The notes under the pieces are model-generated. The model was not told where the DNA came from. It ran no database searches and saw nothing but the letters and a program-made list of their open reading frames with translations. Positions 1 through 7,841 of a stretch of 25,944 nucleotides of DNA are shown piece after piece. Origin of the DNA: Candidatus Gastranaerophilales bacterium (lineage in GTDB: Bacteria > Cyanobacteriota > Vampirovibrionia > Gastranaerophilales > Gastranaerophilaceae); the NCBI GenBank assembly GCA_944323095.1, contig CALURE010000005.1:1-25944 (forward strand). Direction: 5' to 3'. Both the position numbers and the translations under genes were made by a program. The number at the start of each line of letters is the position of its first letter. Position 1 is the stretch's first letter.

Positions 1-56
1 ATGTATGAAGCACGCCGCCAGCGTTCGTCCTGAGCCAGGATCAAACTCTCCATTGT
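1..56 (-). rRNA. 16S rRNA, 5' end only (partial)
   Basis: The reverse complement carries the universal 27F primer site (AGAGTTTGATCCTGGCTCAG, positions 49 down to 30), followed by the conserved GACGAACGCTGGCGGCGTGC segment. Aligning the primer site to E. coli numbering puts 16S base 1 near position 56. The gene runs leftward out of the window, so only about 56 nt are present. That is too little for taxonomy, but it fixes the direction of an rRNA operon divergent from the gene at 768. Confidence 0.97.
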
Positions 57-258
57 CAGAAAGTTATTAGTATCTGTTTCAAAAGAAACAGTTTCTAGCT
101 CATTAAATTGTTTAGTTACCTAAACTGTCCGATATCATTCGTTTTTAGAATTAACAAAGTATTGTTTTCTCGCGCTCACTTTTTAAAGCTTGCGCGGTTC
201 AGCTATTCTGTTGTCAAAGTGCAGGTCATTTCTTTTTCGACCGCTTCTTAAGAAGCTC

Positions 259-269
259 TGTTAAACACA
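259..269 (-). promoter_or_regulatory. boxA-like antitermination site
   Basis: On the minus strand this reads TGTGTTTAACA, close to the boxA consensus TGCTCTTTAACA used by Nus-factor antitermination in rRNA leaders. It lies between the promoters and the 16S gene, as expected. It is a short match in AT-rich DNA, so it is only suggestive. Confidence 0.4.
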
Positions 270-373
270 GACACAATTTCAATTTTGAATTGGGGTTTAC
301 TTCCTTTACCTTTTATATTATATAAATCAGATGCATTCGTTATTTTTATTTGCTAGTGTCATCTGCATTTCTA

Positions 374-401
374 ATCTTACATCGTCAATTTTTAATGTCA
401 A
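374..401 (-). promoter_or_regulatory. rRNA promoter, proximal
   Basis: On the minus strand, TTGACA (396-401) and TAAGAT (374-379) are separated by 16 bp. The -35 is perfect and the -10 is reasonable. The predicted start is near 367, about 310 nt upstream of the 16S gene. It is the second of two tandem promoters. Confidence 0.65.
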
Positions 402-493
402 GTAGTTTGTTTTAAATTTTTTAAAATTTCTTAACGTTTCCTCAACGATGTATTGATTTTTTAAAGGTTCGCTGTGCACTGGGCACGTCTTTG

Positions 494-522
494 ATTGTAT
501 GCAAAAGAAATTTTAAAGTCAA
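494..522 (-). promoter_or_regulatory. rRNA promoter, distal
   Basis: On the minus strand, TTGACT (517-522) and TACAAT (494-499) are separated by exactly 17 bp, close to the sigma-70 consensus. The predicted start is near 487. Tandem strong promoters are typical of rRNA operons. Confidence 0.72.
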
Positions 523-767
523 GCACTTTTTTTCATGTTTTTTTTAGGTTTTTTCTATCACTTGTTAAAAATGCGATTATATAAGCGTTTTACCCATTTA
601 CAAAAATTAATAATTGCTGATACACATGGTTTCAGACGCGTATATAAATAAAATGTTCCTTATATTTTTCATTTTTTTGAATGAGTTATTTTTACCACAC
701 ATAATTTATACTATTTTATATAAAATTTGTCTCAAAATGAAAAATTGATATATAAGGAGAATTTATT

Positions 768-1181
768 ATGAAAAAAACTTTAAGAAACTGCCTTCTTTCG
801 CTTTCAATCGTCTTGGCATGCTCAATGGCAGCTATGGCTGACGGTAATGCTTTCACACCGTTAAATTTTGACGACACCGTATATGGCACTCCGATAAGAA
901 CAACTGCTGCATCAACAAACATTTCAGCACCCGCTCCTGTTGCGGCAGAAGAACCGGCAGGCAACAAAAAAATGCAGAATGCTATTACCCAGTTAGATAA
1001 TGCGCAGGTTGATGTAAGAAACGAACTTTTAAACTATAAAGCTAAATATGCAGATGTCGACGCACAATACACAGCAGTCAAAGCTGAAAGAAAAGCTTTA
1101 AAAAAACAGATTAAAACAATTGAAAACCGAATCAAAAAAATTGACAAACAAAAAGAAAATATCAGAAAAAATATGTTATAA
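768..1181 (+). CDS. Small secreted coiled-coil protein
   Basis: This 137-residue protein belongs to no family I recognise. It starts with a classical export signal: MKK, then a hydrophobic stretch (residues 9-20), then Ala-Met-Ala before Asp25 as a likely signal peptidase I site. Cys18 within VLAC could instead be read as a weak lipobox. Residues 25-65 are rich in Ala, Thr and Pro and probably unstructured. Residues 66-137 are highly charged (Lys, Glu, Gln) with a heptad-like pattern, so a coiled coil is likely. The strong site AAGGAG lies 7 nt before the ATG, which supports this start. It is followed by its own terminator at 1200-1236 and so appears monocistronic. Its location is periplasmic or envelope. 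A structural or chaperone-like role is possible, but nothing in the sequence shows it. Confidence 0.88.
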   Translation: MKKTLRNCLLSLSIVLACSMAAMADGNAFTPLNFDDTVYGTPIRTTAASTNISAPAPVAAEEPAGNKKMQNAITQLDNAQVDVRNELLNYKAKYADVDAQYTAVKAERKALKKQIKTIENRIKKIDKQKENIRKNML

Positions 1182-1199
1182 CTGAAACTTAATTAGTAA

Positions 1200-1236
1200 A
1201 AAAAGGAACCTGTATTATACGGGTTCCTTTTTTTTT
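1200..1236 (+). terminator. Rho-independent terminator, possibly bidirectional
   Basis: GGAACC (1205-1210) pairs with GGTTCC (1222-1227), extended by flanking A/T pairs and by an inner GTAT/ATAC pair, then a run of nine T. It follows the gene ending at 1181. A run of A precedes the stem, so it can also serve the minus-strand gene ending at 1240. Confidence 0.85.
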
Positions 1237-1239
1237 AAT

Positions 1240-2868
1240 TTACTTTATATATTTTTGGAAAAATTCCGGTAATTTTGCTTTATCTATAGGGTAATTATTT
1301 GTACCTGGAAGATGTTTTCCGCTTCGGTGTGCAACACTTGCATTATGCCTGTTTATTTCCATGGCAATATATTTCAATATCTGGTTATCAGCTTTAGGTC
1401 CTGCAACACTTATTATTTCCTGATCGCGGTTAAACGCTTCTCCAATAAAGGCATTTAATTTTTCATAATCAGCACTCATGCCATTAATATTTCTGCCATT
1501 TGGACCTTTTTCATTTGTTTCATGAGCATTAATAAAACATCCAGTGATAAATCTTGCATTTAATTGATTTAAATTACCGGGTTCTGAAGATGGTTCATAT
1601 TTGGCATCAGCCCTATTGCCGCAATATCCTTTAACAAGATTTTCCATGCCCATCTGATCAGCCTGTTGTAAAATAGTTTTAGCATCAACAGCGGGGCCCT
1701 GGTTAAAATTTCTGTCTCTCCCTGGCAGATCGCTTACATATTTCCCGCGTAAATCCATATAGGAAGTGTCAGGCTCCGGACAGTCAGGCTTTATTATTTT
1801 GGTTTGCTGTTTAGTTTTAGTTCGGATTTCTTTATCTACCTGAAGATATGTATTATCAGTAGTTACGGTTTTAACTTCTTCAAATTTTTGAACATTTTTT
1901 TCTTTTATATTGGCAATTGTAGGAGCATCTTCATAAGCAAATTCAGCCTGAAGATCACCTTTTACTGTTATATCTCCGTCTTTTGCCTGTTTTACTTTCA
2001 GTTTACCTTCGGCATCACTTTTTACAACGACTTTTTTTACACTTCCGTCTTTATTATAACGGACTTTATAAGTTACCTCATTGCCGTTTTCGTCAATTTC
2101 TTTAAATTTTGCTCTGCGTTTCCCTTCGTTATTACCTTCAAACGCTTCAAGAAAATCTTTACCTTTTCTTGCAATCTCATCGGTTACGTCATTGGCAATT
2201 GAACTTTGACGGGATTCATCAGTAGATGAATGATGTTTTATCTTCATACCCTGATCTGAATAAGTTGTATCTTTTGTTATTTTTTCTTTTTCAGATTTCT
2301 TAAACATCCCCTTCAAACCTGATTCTTTTTCCTGTACAGGTTTATTGGATTTCATCTGCTGATCGCCTAAAAATCCTTTTGCATAAGCAGCCATCTCCGA
2401 ACGGGCATCTTCAGCCTTTTCTTTTGCAAACTTTTTATTATTCGGGCTGTCAGGATTTTGTCTGTTCCATTCCTGAATAAATGCATCTGCGTCTATACCT
2501 TGTTTTTTAAGCCACTTGCGCTGACCTTTTGAAATATCCATTTGTTGATTAAGCAAACTTTCGGCAAGTTTTTTACCTTCATCTGTCTGCATAAACTTTT
2601 GTGCATCACCTAATTTTTTCAAATTTTCAATTTGTTCATCGGACAAATCTTTTGAATAAACAATTTCTCCGTTATTTTGGACTGCTTTTTCTTTCTTCGG
2701 GAAAACAACAAGTTCTTTAGAATTTTTTGTTTCAGACGATGTTACCGTTGTTTCATTAGAGACCATAATTGAACCTGTTGTTTTTTCGGATGTTTTTGTA
2801 TCAACCAGCTTAGGTTCCCCCTTGATATAAACCGTTTTCTCATTGTCATGAATTTTATCAATACCCAT
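1240..2868 (-). CDS. Hypothetical charged protein, 542 residues
   Basis: I recognise no family. The ATG at 2868 (MGIDKIHDNEK) is chosen because AAAGGAGT ends 5 nt before it. A longer reading from 2883 would place this Shine-Dalgarno inside the coding sequence. There is no signal peptide or membrane segment, so it should be cytoplasmic or leave by another route. Residues 1 to about 380 are hydrophilic and rich in Lys, Glu, Asp, Thr and Ser, probably with disordered and helical stretches and a beta-like section near 255-330 (FKEIDENGNEVTYKVRYN). The last 160 residues look globular, with Cys, Asn, Pro and several His (RHNASVAHRSGKHLPG). It is transcribed alone. Four 10-bp repeats lie at 2956-2995, upstream of the likely promoter. 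The gene shares its terminator region with the convergent gene ending at 1181. Confidence 0.85.
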   Translation of the reverse strand: MGIDKIHDNEKTVYIKGEPKLVDTKTSEKTTGSIMVSNETTVTSSETKNSKELVVFPKKEKAVQNNGEIVYSKDLSDEQIENLKKLGDAQKFMQTDEGKKLAESLLNQQMDISKGQRKWLKKQGIDADAFIQEWNRQNPDSPNNKKFAKEKAEDARSEMAAYAKGFLGDQQMKSNKPVQEKESGLKGMFKKSEKEKITKDTTYSDQGMKIKHHSSTDESRQSSIANDVTDEIARKGKDFLEAFEGNNEGKRRAKFKEIDENGNEVTYKVRYNKDGSVKKVVVKSDAEGKLKVKQAKDGDITVKGDLQAEFAYEDAPTIANIKEKNVQKFEEVKTVTTDNTYLQVDKEIRTKTKQQTKIIKPDCPEPDTSYMDLRGKYVSDLPGRDRNFNQGPAVDAKTILQQADQMGMENLVKGYCGNRADAKYEPSSEPGNLNQLNARFITGCFINAHETNEKGPNGRNINGMSADYEKLNAFIGEAFNRDQEIISVAGPKADNQILKYIAMEINRHNASVAHRSGKHLPGTNNYPIDKAKLPEFFQKYIK

Positions 2869-2955
2869 TGTGACTCCTTTCATTTTTAACTACACTTACT
2901 AATAAATTCATAATGTGCAGTACGGCATCTTATGCAAAAAACTTTAATACTTGCC

Positions 2956-2995
2956 TGTCCTGTTTTGTCCTGTTTTGTCCTGTTTTGTCCTGTTT
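2956..2995. repeat. Four tandem 10-bp repeats
   Basis: TGTCCTGTTT occurs four times without interruption (2956, 2966, 2976, 2986). On the minus strand the unit is AAACAGGACA. The array lies 88-127 bp upstream of the start of the 542-residue protein gene, just upstream of a weak promoter-like pair (TTGCAT at 2932-2937, ATTATG at 2909-2914). A 10-bp period puts all copies on nearly the same face of the helix, which suits a regulator-binding array. It could equally be a slippage-prone microsatellite. Confidence 0.9.
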
Positions 2996-3103
2996 TATAA
3001 GCACTATATCAGGGGTTTACACCTTTTTGAAAACATCTTTACATTTTGTTACATGTAATATAAAAACGCTCATCCCGTCCGACGTGATATTGCATCCATA
3101 CCA

Positions 3104-5089
3104 TTAATTATTTCCGTTATATATTCGGATATAATTCCAGTAGCTTCTGAAAACTTTTTTCACGTAATTTTTCGTTTCGGGATAAGGAATTTGTTCAACA
3201 AATTCATCCGTATCGTTATAGTGAAGTGAAGTTTTCCATCTTTGAATCGAACCTATACCACCGTTATATGCTGCAACAGATGATATATCATGTCCTTCAA
3301 GATTTTGTCTTAAAAATTCATAATAGTAATTCCCGAGCTTTATATTCTGATACGGGTTAAACAGTGCTTCAGTAATATTCATGCCAAGCTTAAATTTTGA
3401 ATTAATTTCATTTGCGGTCGCAGGCATAATCTGCATCAAGCCGCTTGCACCTGCAATACTTTGAGCCAGAGGATCAAAATAACTTTCTTCACGCGTAAGT
3501 GCAAGCATAAGAGGAGGATTATTACCTGTTTCGCCTGCATATTTTTCTATATCTTCATAATAAATCACAGGATATACAAGACGCCAGCGCAAATCATATT
3601 TATCTGGCTTATCTGCTATTTTTTCCATTGCATCACGGGCAACAAGCATTGAATGTGAGTAATCGCCTTTTTTATATAAAACCCAGCTTTTTACAAAATC
3701 ATCATCAACTAATTCATCTATTACATCATAATCTTTTAAATCAACCAATTTAACAATAATATTATTTCTGGTGTACTTATAAGGATATAAAACAGGCTGA
3801 GGTGTAATATAACTTGTAATTACAGGCCCCTGAATTCTGCTCAGTTTAAGATACGCTCTGTATGCATAATAAGAATCCGGATACTTACTGATAACACTTC
3901 TGTAGAAAGTTGTATAACCTTCATAATCATTAATTTTTTCACTGATTTTACCGAGCCAGAACATGACCATAGGTGCGGAATTTGAATCAGGGAATTTATT
4001 CAGATGATCCAGACCGATTTTTTTGGCATTTTCAAAATCGCCTGACTTGATTTTTGCAAAAAAGATATTTGAAAGAGCATCAGCTGAAAATCTGCCATGC
4101 GGATATTGCAAATAAAGATTGTTGTAACATGCTTCTTTTTCTTTCCAGGGAAGATCGCTGCATTTCATACTTAATAAATAATCTTTACCCTTAATTGATG
4201 CCAGATTTATCAACCGGTTAATCGCCTGTGATTTTGAGGAAGACAATTTTATATATACATCTATTGCTTCAAAAATATCATCCTCAGATACATAACCTGA
4301 ATTTTTCTGCAAACCGTTTTCAGTCAAAAATTTTGCTCTTGGGAAATTTTTCATTGCATAAGAATTTTTAACATCCAGCGCCCAGCTTTCATGTGCATTT
4401 GTTTTATTCAAAAGCTCTCTGGCTTTTTCATACTCTCCAAAAAGATAACAGGTTTTTGCCATCAAAAGATAATCATCAGCAGATATATCTTTTGTAAAAT
4501 CCAGCCATGAATTAACTGTTTCTAACGCAAGTTTACCTGATGGAGCTTTTTTAAGGTAATGTCTGAAATAATTTTGCACATCGTCTCTCACGGAATTCGG
4601 AACGATTTTAGATTTTTCATGTTTATTCTTTAAAAGCAAGCCCAGATAATACTCCGACGCAATTGCATAATCTGTATCAGGAGCGTTATGAATAATATAT
4701 TCAAAATATTTTTTTGCAACTTTAGGTTTATCTTTTATAAGTTTTTGTGCTGCCAGATATCTGCTTCTGATACTTAATTGATGTTTAGGATAATTATTAA
4801 ACAAAATTTCATACTGCCTGATTTCAGACTTATCATCATTCAGCATTCTTGCACATTCCGCCCTGTGATAAACTGCTACAGGCTTTAATGGAGAAAATAT
4901 GGTAATTTTTGAAAACAGATAATACGCATTTTGATAATCACCATTTACAAAATCATCAAGAGCAGATGAATAAATTTCATCTGTTTTATAAGACGGTTGA
5001 TAAATTTTTGAAAAATAAATTCCGCCCGAAACAATTCCGCAAGCTAAAATTCCTGCTATAACTCTCTTTTTCAAATCCCACTCAAACAT
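3104..5089 (-). CDS. slt: Soluble-type lytic murein transglycosylase (Slt70-like)
   Basis: This 661-residue enzyme should cleave the MurNAc-GlcNAc bond of peptidoglycan to give 1,6-anhydro ends. Residues 8-26 form one hydrophobic segment after KKR, either a membrane anchor or an uncleaved signal. Residues 35-470 are helical repeats of TPR type (for example GDYQNAYYLF, GDFENAKKIG, GEYEKARELL), like the U/L domain of Slt70. The SLT catalytic domain spans about 510-655. It contains LTREESYFDP with the likely catalytic Glu535, GASGLMQIMPATA (547-559), NPYQNIKLG, AAYNGG (606-611) and PYPETKNYV. All family landmarks are present, so it should be active. The length is close to E. coli Slt70. No Shine-Dalgarno precedes the ATG; a good promoter ends so near it that the leader would be about 3 nt. 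It appears monocistronic. Confidence 0.95.
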   Translation of the reverse strand: MFEWDLKKRVIAGILACGIVSGGIYFSKIYQPSYKTDEIYSSALDDFVNGDYQNAYYLFSKITIFSPLKPVAVYHRAECARMLNDDKSEIRQYEILFNNYPKHQLSIRSRYLAAQKLIKDKPKVAKKYFEYIIHNAPDTDYAIASEYYLGLLLKNKHEKSKIVPNSVRDDVQNYFRHYLKKAPSGKLALETVNSWLDFTKDISADDYLLMAKTCYLFGEYEKARELLNKTNAHESWALDVKNSYAMKNFPRAKFLTENGLQKNSGYVSEDDIFEAIDVYIKLSSSKSQAINRLINLASIKGKDYLLSMKCSDLPWKEKEACYNNLYLQYPHGRFSADALSNIFFAKIKSGDFENAKKIGLDHLNKFPDSNSAPMVMFWLGKISEKINDYEGYTTFYRSVISKYPDSYYAYRAYLKLSRIQGPVITSYITPQPVLYPYKYTRNNIIVKLVDLKDYDVIDELVDDDFVKSWVLYKKGDYSHSMLVARDAMEKIADKPDKYDLRWRLVYPVIYYEDIEKYAGETGNNPPLMLALTREESYFDPLAQSIAGASGLMQIMPATANEINSKFKLGMNITEALFNPYQNIKLGNYYYEFLRQNLEGHDISSVAAYNGGIGSIQRWKTSLHYNDTDEFVEQIPYPETKNYVKKVFRSYWNYIRIYNGNN

Positions 5090-5098
5090 TACTGCAAC

Positions 5099-5127
5099 AT
5101 AGTAACAAAAAATAACTTATTATTCAA
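5099..5127 (-). promoter_or_regulatory. Promoter of slt, giving a near-leaderless mRNA
   Basis: On the minus strand, TTGAAT (5122-5127), a 17-bp spacer and TACTAT (5099-5104) with an extended -10 TGT. The start expected 7 nt after the -10 is near 5092, only about 3 nt before the ATG at 5089. This fits the lack of a ribosome binding site. Confidence 0.6.
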
Positions 5128-5141
5128 GGATTTAAATTTGA

Positions 5142-5289
5142 GACTTATATCGCAGTTTACACCAGATATTCTAAAAAAACAGGCATAATGTCATTCCGAA
5201 CTTGTTTCGGAATCTTAACATTATAAGATGCTGAAACGAGTTCAGCATAACGATTTTACCCATAATTGGTGTAAACTGCGATATAAGTC
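5142..5289. mobile_element. MITE-like element with 23-bp inverted ends
   Basis: Positions 5142-5164 and 5267-5289 are perfect 23-bp inverted repeats (outer end GACTTATATCGC). Between them are two more perfect 8-bp hairpins with 5-nt loops: ATTCCGAA/TTCGGAAT (5193-5213) and ATGCTGAA/TTCAGCAT (5228-5248). The 148-bp unit has no coding capacity and could fold as a long stem carrying two hairpins. A decayed copy of its right half lies at 19812-19878, showing it is dispersed. TAAATTT occurs 2-3 nt outside each end, but it is not flush and the DNA is AT-rich, so a target duplication is unproven. It fills most of the intergenic gap 5090-5404. Confidence 0.8.
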
Positions 5290-5378
5290 CGTTAAATTTC
5301 AATAAACTTTTAATGTTAAATTTTTTAAATAAAGTAATATATTAATTTACATTGATAATAAAAATAATGTTTTTATAG

Positions 5379-5400
5379 TATAATAATAAAAAACAGGAGG
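5379..5400 (+). promoter_or_regulatory. -10 box and Shine-Dalgarno of manC
   Basis: TATAAT (5379-5384) is followed by the strong ribosome site CAGGAGG (5394-5400), which lies 4 nt before the ATG at 5405. I see no well-spaced -35; TTGATA at 5352 is 21 bp away. The predicted leader is about 14 nt. Confidence 0.55.
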
Positions 5401-5404
5401 AAAA

Positions 5405-6793
5405 ATGTACGGAATTATATTAGCAGGAGGTTCTGGCAGCAGATTATGGCCGCTATCAAGAGAACTGTATCCAAAACAATTATTAAATTTAAATTCAGAT
5501 AAAAGCCTGCTCCAATCAACATTTGAAAGACTAAAAATGTGTATGCCGTCTGATAATATTGTGAGCATAACCAATACAAAGCACTCCTCAAATGTACGCA
5601 TGCAGCTTTCCGAAATTTATGAAACTCCTGTAATACTTTCAGAACCGACTGCAAAAAATACTGCACCGGCAATCGTTCTTGCGACAAAATTTATTATGCA
5701 AAAATCAAATTCAGACCCTGTAATTATAGTTGTTCCGTCAGATCATCTCATAAAAGATAATGATAAATTCTTATCAACGGTAAAAAAAGGTGAAAAACTG
5801 GCAGAACAAGGCTATATAGTAACTTTTGGCATTAAACCTGATTACCCGGAAACAGGTTACGGATACATTAATACATCCGAAAAAACAGGAGACGGATTAA
5901 AAGTTAAAAAATTCGTAGAAAAACCGGATCTTGAAACAGCGGAAAAATATCTGAGGGAAGGAAATTATTTCTGGAACAGCGGAATTTTTATGTTCAAAGC
6001 ATCAACCCTTATAGATGAAACAATAAAGCATGCCCCTGATATTGCCAAAATTTCTGAAGAATTTGATTTTTCGAAATCAAATGAGATTCCGTTTATAAAT
6101 TTTGATAAAATGCCAGGTATTTCAATTGACTATGCGATTATGGAAAAATCAGACAAAATTGCTCTTGTCAAACTTGAAAGTGATTGGAACGATCTTGGCT
6201 CATGGAAATCAATTTACGATGTAAGTCACAAAGATGAAAACGGAAATGTTTTTATAGGTCATGTTCTTGATAAAAATTCAAAAAATTCATTTGTTTACGC
6301 ATCATCAAAACTCGTTGCAACAATTGGGCTTGAAGATACCGTAATAGTTGAAACGGAAGATGCAATTCTTGCATGCAAAAAAGACCAAACACAAAATGTT
6401 AAACATATATACGATACTTTGAAAAAACAAAACGATAATACACATCTTATACATAAAACTGTCTACCGACCGTGGGGATTTTACACTGTAATAGCTCAGG
6501 GACAAGGATTTCTAACTAAAATAATTCATGTTAACACCGGACAAAAATTGTCCGTACAATCTCATAATTACAGAAGTGAACACTGGGTTGTATTAACAGG
6601 AAAAGCAAAAGTTATTCTTGAAGGTCAGGAATTAATTCTTTCTCCGGGGCATAGTGTTGATATTCCGGTTAAGGCTATTCATTCTTTACAAAATCCGTTT
6701 GAAGAAGGGCTTGAAATTATTGAAGTCCAAAAAGGCGATCCGCTAATTGAAGAAGATATTATACGCTACGAAGACATGTACGGCAGAGTATAG
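5405..6793 (+). CDS. manC: Mannose-1-phosphate guanylyltransferase / mannose-6-phosphate isomerase
   Basis: This 462-residue cytoplasmic enzyme is of the bifunctional type II class: it isomerises fructose-6-P to mannose-6-P and makes GDP-mannose from mannose-1-P and GTP. The N-terminal nucleotidyltransferase domain starts with GGSGSRLWPLSRELYPKQ (8-25). It continues with EPTAKNTAPA, VVPSDHLI, KFVEKPD, YFWNSGIFMF, DYAIMEKS and DLGSWKSI. The C-terminal cupin isomerase domain (about 350-462) has VYRPWGFY and SHNYRSEHW, whose His and Glu are likely metal ligands. Length and motif order are normal. GDP-mannose feeds capsule, LPS or other glycans, but no glycan cluster is adjacent. The 3' end overlaps the convergent metallopeptidase gene by 35 bp, with no terminator between. 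Confidence 0.96.
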   Translation: MYGIILAGGSGSRLWPLSRELYPKQLLNLNSDKSLLQSTFERLKMCMPSDNIVSITNTKHSSNVRMQLSEIYETPVILSEPTAKNTAPAIVLATKFIMQKSNSDPVIIVVPSDHLIKDNDKFLSTVKKGEKLAEQGYIVTFGIKPDYPETGYGYINTSEKTGDGLKVKKFVEKPDLETAEKYLREGNYFWNSGIFMFKASTLIDETIKHAPDIAKISEEFDFSKSNEIPFINFDKMPGISIDYAIMEKSDKIALVKLESDWNDLGSWKSIYDVSHKDENGNVFIGHVLDKNSKNSFVYASSKLVATIGLEDTVIVETEDAILACKKDQTQNVKHIYDTLKKQNDNTHLIHKTVYRPWGFYTVIAQGQGFLTKIIHVNTGQKLSVQSHNYRSEHWVVLTGKAKVILEGQELILSPGHSVDIPVKAIHSLQNPFEEGLEIIEVQKGDPLIEEDIIRYEDMYGRV

Positions 6794-7580
6794 TTTTTAA
6801 TTCCATATAATAGCCGTCATCTAACAGTTCGAAAAATCGTCCCGTAACATTTGGAGCAATAGCTTCAACCCATTCTCTGTCAAGGTAAATGCCTTCAATT
6901 AATCTCGCAAAAAGTTCTGCCGGTTTTTCATAATATTTTTTATAACGGTTAATTCTTGAAGAAATTCTTGACTGTTTTCTCTGAAAAGATTTCAGCCGTA
7001 TATATGCTGCAAAAGCCTGCGGCATGTCAAAATCACGTTCAATATTATCAATTGTATAAATTTTTACCTCCCGCTTGAAAAATCCCCTTGCAATAACCTT
7101 AACCCTGTCATACTTTAAAAGATAACGTGCATCGGATTTTTTAATATACCTGTCAAATTCTTTAAATTTTTTCGAACGCTGGAATTTTGGATAATAAATT
7201 TTTATAATATCTTCGTACTCTTTTATTTTCGTTTTAACTCTGTCTTTGTGTTCAAACAGTCTTATACAAAGAGAATTTTCATCAACAAAATTTGTAACCT
7301 TGATGAGCTCGTCTAAAAAAATCGGATTGTCTGATTTGAAAAGCATGCCCAGAGTTCCGCCGGTTCTGTTCATATCAGGTTCAATTTTTGAATGAATATA
7401 ATGTGCGAACTCATGCAAAAGAGTCGGCACAATTCTTTTTTCAGAAATATTTTTAGATATATCAATTCTGTTTTTGAGAAAAAATCCCTGATGTCCGCGC
7501 GCTTTTGTGGTTGTGTGAACTGTTAATCCAAGCGACCTGAAATATTTTATAAGTTCTTTTTTATCAATCTGTTCATTCAT
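6759..7580 (-). CDS. Putative zinc metallopeptidase (HExxH, gluzincin-like)
   Basis: This protein of about 273 residues carries LLHEFAHYIHSK, an HExxH zinc site (His61 and His65 in the longer reading). About 160 residues later comes KPAELFARLIEGIYLD, whose Glu227 is a plausible third ligand. HEFAH followed by PAELFAR resembles zincin domains of phage and conjugative polyvalent proteins, and more loosely ImmA/IrrE peptidases. The family is inferred. There is no signal peptide, so it is probably cytoplasmic. The middle is very basic (SRISSRINRYKKYY), perhaps for nucleic acid or partner contact. The ATG at 7580 is preferred because TATAAT at 7587-7592 puts a transcript start exactly there. A GTG at 7595, overlapping the stop of the upstream gene (TAGTG), would allow a translationally coupled 278-residue form. 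The last 11 codons are antisense to manC. Confidence 0.75.
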   Translation of the reverse strand: MNEQIDKKELIKYFRSLGLTVHTTTKARGHQGFFLKNRIDISKNISEKRIVPTLLHEFAHYIHSKIEPDMNRTGGTLGMLFKSDNPIFLDELIKVTNFVDENSLCIRLFEHKDRVKTKIKEYEDIIKIYYPKFQRSKKFKEFDRYIKKSDARYLLKYDRVKVIARGFFKREVKIYTIDNIERDFDMPQAFAAYIRLKSFQRKQSRISSRINRYKKYYEKPAELFARLIEGIYLDREWVEAIAPNVTGRFFELLDDGYYMELKTILCRTCLRSV

Positions 7581-7594
7581 AAAAATATTATACA

Positions 7595-7819
7595 CTAACT
7601 AAAAAACTTCCTTACTTCATCTCTTTCTTCCATTACATTACAGACCTCTTTCATAAGAGAATTTATTAATCCGTCCAAATGCCAGATATCAGAATACTCG
7701 TTTGAACAATAGTCATAACAAACCTTCAAAATATCTGCAGCATTTGTCAGGCGTTCAACAGACACAGTAAAATCCATGACTTTCATGCTTAAATCTTTGT
7801 AATCAAAATTTTCATTCAT
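7595..7819 (-). CDS. Small hypothetical protein upstream of the metallopeptidase
   Basis: This 74-residue acidic, mostly helical protein (MNENFDYKDLSMKV...) has three Cys and no family I recognise. The ATG at 7819 is chosen because AAAGGA lies 7 nt upstream; an in-frame TTG at 7825 would sit against that site. A -10 (TATAAT, minus strand) lies in the spacer shared with the divergent XRE gene. Its stop overlaps the possible GTG of the metallopeptidase by 1 nt, so the two probably form an operon. The position suggests a partner or antitoxin-like role for the peptidase/XRE module, but this is context only. Confidence 0.75.
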   Translation of the reverse strand: MNENFDYKDLSMKVMDFTVSVERLTNAADILKVCYDYCSNEYSDIWHLDGLINSLMKEVCNVMEERDEVRKFFS

Positions 7820-7841
7820 AGCCAATCCTTTCTAATTTATC

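Larger units (their letters stand above)
57..490 (-). other. rRNA operon leader region
   Basis: No gene is present between the 16S 5' end and the protein gene at 768. Reading on the minus strand, this part is the transcribed leader below the promoters at 494-522 and 374-401. A perfect hairpin (7-bp stem CTGTTTC/GAAACAG, 4-nt loop) at 74-91 lies just before the mature 16S end and may belong to precursor processing. A perfect 14-bp palindrome (GCTTCTTAAGAAGC) lies at 243-256. The stretch 523-767, on the other side of the promoters, is very AT-rich. It should contain the promoter of the rightward gene, but I could not pick a convincing -35/-10 pair there. Confidence 0.7.

Noticed and set aside
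2956..2995. Possible CRISPR array
   Set aside because: Units are 10 bp with no spacers, and no cas genes are in the window.
2913..3107. 64-residue open frame on the plus strand
   Set aside because: Its middle is just the translated 10-bp tandem repeat; no ribosome site.
5133..5299. TAAATTT on both sides of the MITE-like element as a target-site duplication
   Set aside because: The copies are 2-3 nt away from the inverted ends and the sequence is plain AT-rich; not convincing.
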